The translations under genes were made by a program, and so were the position numbers. A DNA stretch of 64,000 nt from JBIQJD01 sp044507695 (lineage in GTDB: Bacteria; Bacteroidota; Ignavibacteria; Ignavibacteriales; Ignavibacteriaceae), in contig JBIQJD010000005.1 of assembly GCA_044507695.1 (NCBI GenBank), positions 124,001-188,000 on the forward strand, given 5' to 3'. Of this stretch, positions 53,680-61,100 are shown one piece after another (position 1 is the stretch's first letter; every line of letters starts with the position of its first letter). The notes beneath the pieces are model-generated. The model did not search any database. It saw only the letters and a program-made list of their open reading frames with translations, and was not told the origin of the DNA.

Positions 53680-54408
53680 CTATTTATTCAAAATCAATTT
53701 CTTAAATGAAGAAAAACTTCCCGATTTTAACTGGCAGAAGTAAACTCCGCTGGAGAGATCTTCCGCATCAAAATTTATATTATATCTTCCCGTTTCCAAT
53801 TCAGAGTTTATGAGGGATCTGACTTCCTGCCCGAGTGAATTAAATATTTTTAGAGTTACTCTTTCTTTTCCTTTAAGAATAAAAGAAATTTTTGTAGAGG
53901 AGTTAAAAGGATTTGGATAATTCTGGAATAAATAATATTCCTGCTGAGATGAATTATCATCATCAACTGATGTAACAGTTGTTATTGAACCGTTAATGTA
54001 ATTAATTGGAATTGCCTCTCCCAGCGAATTACTTATCTCACAACTTTCTTCTAAAAATTCCAGAGTTGAACTCCCGGATGAAATATCAAAAATAAGATTA
54101 AAGAGATTATCGTTTTGAATATTAATTGGGTTCATCAGAGTTATATCAAACCAACCAATGGTAATTACTCCATCATTTTCTGAGTACTGAAAATTAACCG
54201 CTCCATTTTCAATTCCCGAAAAACTAACTGTCTGATTATCATATTTAATTTTTAATGAAACTGCCGCGGCATCATTAAGATTTTGTGCAATAACCGGAAC
54301 AGATATTCTTTCATTTATTGATGAAGTTACTTCATTAATTTTAAGAGAAGTAGTTTGAGCCGCAGTAAATCCGCAGCAGTATAATATTATAAAGAAAAAA
54401 TATTTCAT
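53680..54408 (-). CDS. Secreted protein with one cohesin-type module and T9SS sorting domain
   Basis: The 242-residue product has a signal peptide (through FTAAQ). One cohesin-type beta module follows (about 20-145) with AAAVSLKIKYDNQTVSFSG, ITIGWFDITLMNPINI and INYINGSI. The C-terminal sorting domain (about 158-242) has FQNYPNPFNSSTKISF. The module closely resembles those of the next gene, about 60 bases away, suggesting duplication. ATG start. Probably type IX secreted; binding partner unknown. Confidence 0.82.
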   Translation of the reverse strand: MKYFFFIILYCCGFTAAQTTSLKINEVTSSINERISVPVIAQNLNDAAAVSLKIKYDNQTVSFSGIENGAVNFQYSENDGVITIGWFDITLMNPINIQNDNLFNLIFDISSGSSTLEFLEESCEISNSLGEAIPINYINGSITTVTSVDDDNSSQQEYYLFQNYPNPFNSSTKISFILKGKERVTLKIFNSLGQEVRSLINSELETGRYNINFDAEDLSSGVYFCQLKSGSFSSFKKLILNK

Positions 54409-54417
54409 GTTGATATA

Positions 54418-54447
54418 TAATAAAAAAGCCCCAAATAAATGGGGCTT
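54418..54447 (-). terminator. Terminator after the six-cohesin gene
   Basis: On the - strand AAGCCCC (54441-54447) pairs with GGGGCTT (54426-54432) with an eight-base loop and a T-rich tail. It lies 25 bases after the stop and separates the two cohesin genes. Confidence 0.85.
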
Positions 54448-54471
54448 AGAAAGGAACCTATCATGGATTTA

Positions 54472-57400
54472 CTATTTGATCAGAGTCATTTTTTTGGTTG
54501 AGATGAAATCTTCTGCCTGAATCCTATAAATATAGATTCCTGAGCTTAATGCTGAAGCATCGAAATCATAATTATAATAACCAGCAGGAAGAACTTCATT
54601 AACCAGAGAAGCAACTTCTTCACCTAATAGATTATAAACCTTCAAAGTAACAAGTGATTCTGAAGGTAAATTGAACTTTATATTTGTAGTTGGATTAAAC
54701 GGATTCGGGAAGTTCTGAGATAAAGCATAGCTCTCAGGAATTCCTGGCTCTACCCTTATATCCGTAATTACAGTAACCATAGCTGTATCTAGTACAGTTG
54801 CAATCTGATCAGTTACAGAAACAATAATTGTAAATGTTTCTGCAGTCTGAGGTACAAATACAAAATCACCTGAAGTTGAGATACTTGCTCCTGCCGGTGG
54901 ATCAACCAGCGCAAAAGTTAAAGCATCTGCATCAGGATCTGTAGCAGTATATTTGAACCTGAGTGTATCACCAACAACAATGGGACCTTGATCAGGCATT
55001 GTATTTACAAATGAAGGTTCACGGTTTGTATTTGTTACAGTTACAACTGCAGTATCTCTTACAATTACATTGCTAGGATCACGTACACCAATTATAACTA
55101 ACCGCGTACCTGCCTGGCTGAATGTAGGAGTCCAGGAAAACTCACCAGTATTCGGATCTATCGAACTTCCTGATGGAGATCCCGGTAAAATTGAAAAGAG
55201 AAGCTCTTCACCATCTTCATCAATAGCTGCATAAGTGAATGTAAGAGTCTGACCTTCAGCTATCGTAGTATCAGGTAAAACAGCAGTGAATTGCGGGAGC
55301 CTGTTTGATTCCAGAACAACAACAACCGCCGTTCTTGAAGTATCAGTTAAGTTCCCATCTGAAACAACAGCAACTATATCATAATTGCCGGATTGATTGA
55401 AATCCGGTGTCCATGTGAATAACCCGGTAGCACTGTCAATTATAGCACCTGCGGGAGGATTAACCAGCGAATAAGTTAATTGTTGTCCTTCAGGGTCAAT
55501 TGCCTGATATTGAAATGTTAAAGTTTCACCTTCACTAATTGTATCATCCGGCATTTCTGCTGTGAAAGATGGAGCTGCATTCAAAACTACACTTCCATTA
55601 TTATAGATTACACCAGCAATCGGCTGTCCTGCTGAATTTGCAATTTCAGATTCGGCAGTAATAAAATTTAAAGGACTTGTACCGCTTGCATACGTAAAAT
55701 CAAGATCGAATAATTTTGAACCATCCTCCAAATTCAAGGGAGTATTACCGGAAGGATCAAACCATCCAATAGTAATAACACCGCCTGCTGCATTAGCATT
55801 GAAATCTGCACCTGCAATTTCATTTGCTAATCCATTAAATGTAAGCACAGCAGCGTTATATTGGATTTTAAGAGAAACCGCACCAATATCATCAAAGTTA
55901 TTAACTGTTAACGGAACTGCCACCGCAGAATTTGTTTCTGAAGCTGCAACATGAGCCAGGGTTAGTTCGGGCTTTGTTCCGGGACCAGAAACGGCACCAT
56001 TAACGTAAACAACATTATTTAATGGCGTACCGGATCCATCAGCTATTTCACTTTCAGATGTATTGAATGTAAGATCGGATGTTCCACCACTGTAAATAAA
56101 ATTCAAATCAAATAATTTTGCGCTGTCTAAATTAAGCGGTGAATTCCCGGATGCGTCAAACCATCCGATTGATATTACACCACCAGATGCATTTGCACTG
56201 AAATCAGCATTAGCCAGGTCATCCGAAACACCTGTAAAGTTAAGTACTGTAGAATTATAATTTATTTTTAATGATATAGCACCAACATTATTAAATGTTT
56301 CTACATTAACCGGAACTGATATAGTATCTCCCGGATTTGCTACAACACTTGCAATTTCAATGGTCGGAGCAGCACCGGCACTGACACTTCCATTTATATA
56401 ATTTACATTAGCTATTGGTATACCAAGATCATTAGCTAATTCAGATTCCAAAGTGTTAAAAGTTAAAGCACTTGCACCAGAAATGTATGTAAAGTTTAAG
56501 TTAACAAGATTTCCATCTGCAATAGATACTGGATTTGTAGCTGTTGCATCAAACCAGCTTAAACTAACAACTCCACCTGATGCATTAGCTGAAAAATTTA
56601 CTCCAGCTGCTTCATCCGAAACACCTGTGAATGTTAATGCTGTTTCATCATAATTGATCTTAAGAGAAATAGCACCAATACTATTTAGATTTTCTGCATT
56701 TATCGGAACACTTACCATAGAGCCAACAGTACCAACCACATTAGCAATCGTTAATGTAGGCTGAGAACCCGGCTGAACAAAAACACCGCCGCTGCTGTAA
56801 ACAACTCCGGTTATAGGAATACCGGCATCATTTGCTATTTCACTTTCCCCGATATTAAAAACAAGATCACTTGAATTAACACCGTTAAAAGTAAAATCAA
56901 GATCAAATAATTTGCCGGAAGCAATTGAGATTGGATTTGTGCCGGTTCCATCGAACCAGCTAATTGAAATTACACCGCCTGCAGAATTAGTTGTAAATGT
57001 AACGCCGGCAGGTGCATTTAAAACACCATTAAATGTAAGAACTGATGGATCATAATTAATTTTAAGTGATACAGCCCCAACATTTGAAAAATTTTCAACG
57101 TTTACAGGAACTGCTACATTGCCTGCAACCGCAGAAACACTATCAATACTTATTTCAAGATTTGAACCGGCAAGCGGAGACACGCTTCCGTTAATATAAT
57201 TAACATTACCTATAGGTGTACCAACACTATCAGAGATTTCGCTTTGTGCTTCATCAAATGTTAATGCAGATGTTCCACCTTTATAAGTAAAATCTAAATC
57301 AATTAATTTTCCATCAGCAATGCTGATTGGATTTGTGCCGGTATTATCAAACCAGCCAACAGAAATTACACCACCGGTAGCATTCGCTGAGAATGTAACA

Positions 57401-58011
57401 CCAGCAGGTGCATTTGAGACTCCATTAAAAGTTAAAACAGCAGGATCATAATTTATTTTTAACGATACCGCGCCTATATTATTAAAGTCTTGTACATTCA
57501 AAGCTACTGCGATATTACTTCCGGGAATATCCTGAACATTTGCCAGTTCCAGAGTTACCGTTGGTCCGCTAGAAGGCGATACAATACCATCATTAAATGT
57601 TGTTGGAATTACACTACCAACACCATCGGCAATTTCGCTTTGTGCAGTGTTAAAAGTTAAATTACTGGTACCTCCATTATATACAAATTTTAAATCAAGT
57701 AATTTACCCGAAGCTATATTTATTGGTGAAGAAGCTGTAGCATCAAACCATCCAAGACTTATAACACCTCCTGCAGCATTCGTGGTAAATGTTACGGGCG
57801 CATTTTCAGTACCAATAAAATTAAGAACAGAAGAATCATAGTTAATTTTAATGGATACTGCACCAACATTCGAAAAACCTGTAACATTTATAGGCACAGA
57901 GACTGTGTCCCCCACCGAAGCCTGCGCGCTTCCAATAGTAGCAGTTGCCTGCGCAAAGCCGTTGGTGGAGTAAATCCACAAAACAGCCATTAATAAAATT
58001 ATTTTTTTCAT
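54472..58011 (-). CDS. Six-module cohesin-type T9SS surface protein
   Basis: The 1179-residue product has a signal peptide (1-21). Six tandem cohesin-type modules of 129-134 residues follow (about 22-150, 151-283, 284-417, 418-548, 549-680, 681-813), then three cadherin/Ig-like repeats of about 92 residues (814-1090) and a T9SS type A sorting domain (1091-1179, QNFPNPFNPTTNIKF). Each module repeats GAVSLKINYD, GGVIS-GWFD, P-IA-GKL-DL-F and ESEIA---G-PI. In cellulosomes cohesins bind dockerins; here the partner is unknown. No CAZyme is in the window. ATG start; own terminator. The next gene upstream also carries a cohesin-type and a dockerin-like module. Confidence 0.85.
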   Translation of the reverse strand: MKKIILLMAVLWIYSTNGFAQATATIGSAQASVGDTVSVPINVTGFSNVGAVSIKINYDSSVLNFIGTENAPVTFTTNAAGGVISLGWFDATASSPINIASGKLLDLKFVYNGGTSNLTFNTAQSEIADGVGSVIPTTFNDGIVSPSSGPTVTLELANVQDIPGSNIAVALNVQDFNNIGAVSLKINYDPAVLTFNGVSNAPAGVTFSANATGGVISVGWFDNTGTNPISIADGKLIDLDFTYKGGTSALTFDEAQSEISDSVGTPIGNVNYINGSVSPLAGSNLEISIDSVSAVAGNVAVPVNVENFSNVGAVSLKINYDPSVLTFNGVLNAPAGVTFTTNSAGGVISISWFDGTGTNPISIASGKLFDLDFTFNGVNSSDLVFNIGESEIANDAGIPITGVVYSSGGVFVQPGSQPTLTIANVVGTVGSMVSVPINAENLNSIGAISLKINYDETALTFTGVSDEAAGVNFSANASGGVVSLSWFDATATNPVSIADGNLVNLNFTYISGASALTFNTLESELANDLGIPIANVNYINGSVSAGAAPTIEIASVVANPGDTISVPVNVETFNNVGAISLKINYNSTVLNFTGVSDDLANADFSANASGGVISIGWFDASGNSPLNLDSAKLFDLNFIYSGGTSDLTFNTSESEIADGSGTPLNNVVYVNGAVSGPGTKPELTLAHVAASETNSAVAVPLTVNNFDDIGAVSLKIQYNAAVLTFNGLANEIAGADFNANAAGGVITIGWFDPSGNTPLNLEDGSKLFDLDFTYASGTSPLNFITAESEIANSAGQPIAGVIYNNGSVVLNAAPSFTAEMPDDTISEGETLTFQYQAIDPEGQQLTYSLVNPPAGAIIDSATGLFTWTPDFNQSGNYDIVAVVSDGNLTDTSRTAVVVVLESNRLPQFTAVLPDTTIAEGQTLTFTYAAIDEDGEELLFSILPGSPSGSSIDPNTGEFSWTPTFSQAGTRLVIIGVRDPSNVIVRDTAVVTVTNTNREPSFVNTMPDQGPIVVGDTLRFKYTATDPDADALTFALVDPPAGASISTSGDFVFVPQTAETFTIIVSVTDQIATVLDTAMVTVITDIRVEPGIPESYALSQNFPNPFNPTTNIKFNLPSESLVTLKVYNLLGEEVASLVNEVLPAGYYNYDFDASALSSGIYIYRIQAEDFISTKKMTLIK
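55573..57948 (-). repeat. Six tandem cohesin-type module repeats (about 395 bases each)
   Basis: Six consecutive coding repeats of 387-402 bases within the 54472-58011 gene. Protein-level similarity is strong and many DNA words recur, for example those encoding SLKINYD and GWFD. Such tandem units can expand or contract by recombination, so unit number may vary between strains. Confidence 0.8.
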
Positions 58012-58041
58012 AAGTATCCTTCACTCATATTTAGAATTTTA

Positions 58042-58080
58042 ACAAAATCGGGCTTATCCCAACGGAACTGGAATAAGCCC
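58042..58080 (-). terminator. Terminator after the giant surface-protein gene
   Basis: On the - strand GGGCTTATTCC and GGGATAAGCCC (58070-58080 and 58050-58060) form an 11-bp stem with one G-U pair and a nine-base loop, then GATTTTGTT. Confidence 0.78.
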
Positions 58081-58116
58081 TATGAATATTAGATTGAAGT
58101 CTTCATTTTTAGAGGA

Positions 58117-61100
58117 TTACTTCAATAACATCATTCTGAGATTTTGAGTGAATTTCTGGTCCCCAGCTTCTACATGAATTCTATATATATACATACCGCT
58201 TGATAAGCTGCTTGCATCAAAATTAAACTTGTATGAACCGGCATTCTGAACACCATTGAATAGTGTTGCAACCTGTTCTCCAAGAATATTGAATACAACC
58301 AGGCTCACGTTTGCGTCAACCGGCAGATCATATTCGATCGTTGTAGAAGGGTTGAATGGGTTTGGATAGTTCTGTTTCAAGCTGAATTCAGCAGGAACAT
58401 ATCCTTCAACGGATGCTGTGCTGAGATTTCCAACTAATACAGTACCATCTTTGCTAGCGAATTCACTATAGCTTCCATCAAGAACTAATTCAAATTTGCT
58501 GCCAGATTTGAACTCTTCTGTTGGTTTGAATTTAAGTGTAAATACTACATCAGATGCTTTCAATGCCAATGAACCTTTACCGCCTGTAAAATCTGCCCAG
58601 GCTAAAGTAATCTGTCCATTTTCATTTTTAACAACTGCTCCGGCCATATTTGAAGAAAGTCCTTCGAATGTAGCAAGTTCAGCAGGATAAGTAAATCTTG
58701 CACTAACTGCACTTACTTCCATATCTGAAGTAACTCTAACCGGAATTTCGATTACTTCTTTAAGATTAACTTTACGTGTTTCTTCTGAAGTCTGACCTAA
58801 AGTAATAACTTCTTTTGAAAGAGTAGGAATGTTGCTTCTGTTAGCATCACCAACTGCTATACCTTTCAAGCCAACTCCAGCAACATCTGCATCTGAAACG
58901 TTAACATTTGCAGATGAGAATGCCCAATCGCCTGCAGCGAAAGAAGCATCGAGACCAGCAAATCTTCTAACGATCAACAATGCATCAGTATTATTTACTG
59001 TATTGCTGTTATTTACATCAGCAGCTACCAACGGTAATCCGGTCAATGTAGCTGAGCCATTGAAATGATTAGATACAAGTAAAGCATCAGTTGCATTTGC
59101 ACCTAACCATACACCATTATGTGAAACACTTACGGTGTAGCTGCCAATAGCTACATTTGCAAATGACCATGCGCCAGCTGCATCTGTAGTAGTTGTTGCT
59201 CCACCCGGATTCAACGTAACTGTAGCACCGCTAATCGGGGTGTTAGATTCATTATCATATGTTAATGTACCAGAAACACTGAAAGCTGTGGGAGCTTCTT
59301 TAGGTACACCAATCGTAAAGAATGCAGCCTGTGAAACAATACCGCCAGTAGAATTCTGGGCTCTTGCGGTAACATTTGTATCACCAGGAGCAGGAGTATT
59401 TATCTGAAGAATATTGCTGTATGTACCACCTTGTAAGAACCATCCGTTAACAGCAACGTCTCCATCAAATCTTCTTAATATTCTAAGATCATCAACGCTG
59501 TCAAATTGCTGTTCAAGGTTTGTACCTGTGAATTCGATATCAAATACCTGGAATCCTAAGCTTGTTGATGCTAGTACTCTCCATGCATATGGAGCTACAT
59601 TCATTCCAAGTGTATTGAGATTTACAGTACCAGAAGGTGTTCCATCAACATGTTCAACAAAGATTGTTGTAGGAGCAATAACTGCATTTCCTGCTGTAAA
59701 CGTTAATGAAGCAGGTCTGTAGTCTTCTTCTGAACCAACAGGCCATTCGGTTCTACCAATTACGCCTGCAGGAATTGCAACACCTAATCTTCCAATTACA
59801 TGAGCTAAGTCTGTTGCTACAGCAGGATTTCTAACGAATCCAAGTCCGGTTATAAATCCGCCGCCAACAGTTAAATTGATTGTAAGTGTATTTGGATTAG
59901 GAATTTCAAGCACACCACGGGTAAGTGTTAATACAGCACCTGCTGCCATAGCAATATTTCCGCCGGAAGCTGTTACTTTGGCGTCAGAAGTTTTTGCAAG
60001 TGTGATGTTACCCAATGTTAGGTTTCCAGGAATTGTAAATGCCTGTGCATCTGCACCGCCGAAATTGATAACAAGGTTTGTTCCACCTGTTACAGTTCCG
60101 GTAAGTGCTAAATCAGCGTTAGCATTTATTGTTGTTCCTGCTATTAAAGTTAAATTATTAATTGTTGAATTACCATTTAAGTTATAAGTACCACCACTAG
60201 AGTTGGTAAATGTACCGGTTCCGGCAAGTGTCTGACCGGCTGGAATAACGGTTGTACCATCATTTTGATATGTACCATTTACTGTTAATCCACCGTTCCA
60301 TGTACTAGAGAATCCACCATTGACTATAACTGTTGAACCACTTGGAATTGTTTGAGCTGAAGTCCATACAGTATTTGCGCCAATGGTTAAAGTAGATGCC
60401 ATATTTAATGTACCAGCAACTGTTCGTGCTGAAACAATTGTAAGGCTGGTACCACCTGTTAATAATGATAAGTCATTAACAATAGTCGGAGCTGCGTATT
60501 CAACACCTGTATTTCCGGTACCGCTATAGAACAGGTCAACATTTGCAGCTGTAAAAGTACCATTCACAGTCAAAGCTGCTGGAAATACTCTGGTAATGTC
60601 TGAACCAACAGTTGGCATACTTAAAGTGCTTGAAGCGGATACTGTTAATGTTCCTGCATTAAGAGTTAAGTTGCCATTTATAGTTCTGTTATTAGCAGAC
60701 AATGTTACGTTATTTGCACCTGCTTTTGTAACATTATTTGCGGCAAAAGTATTTGCAGGCCATGTTCTGTTTGAAATGGTAATTGCACTACTACCATTCA
60801 ACAGATAGTCTATTGGTGCATTAAATGTGGTAGTTCCTGTACCAGCAATATTACCACCAGTACCATCACCGGTAACTTCAATGGTAGTTCCATTTCCATC
60901 ACCAATAACCAGACGGCTTGTACCTGCCTGATCTGCATTGAAATCTGCATTATTCAGATGCAGATATGAATTAACTGTAATGGTTCCAGTACCCGTAACA
61001 TCTGTATTATGTGTGTTAATTCTTAATTTGTTAAGTGTCATTGCAGTAGTGCCTTGACCGAAACCACCTGCTGCACCTGCAAAAATAAAGAATCCATCAC

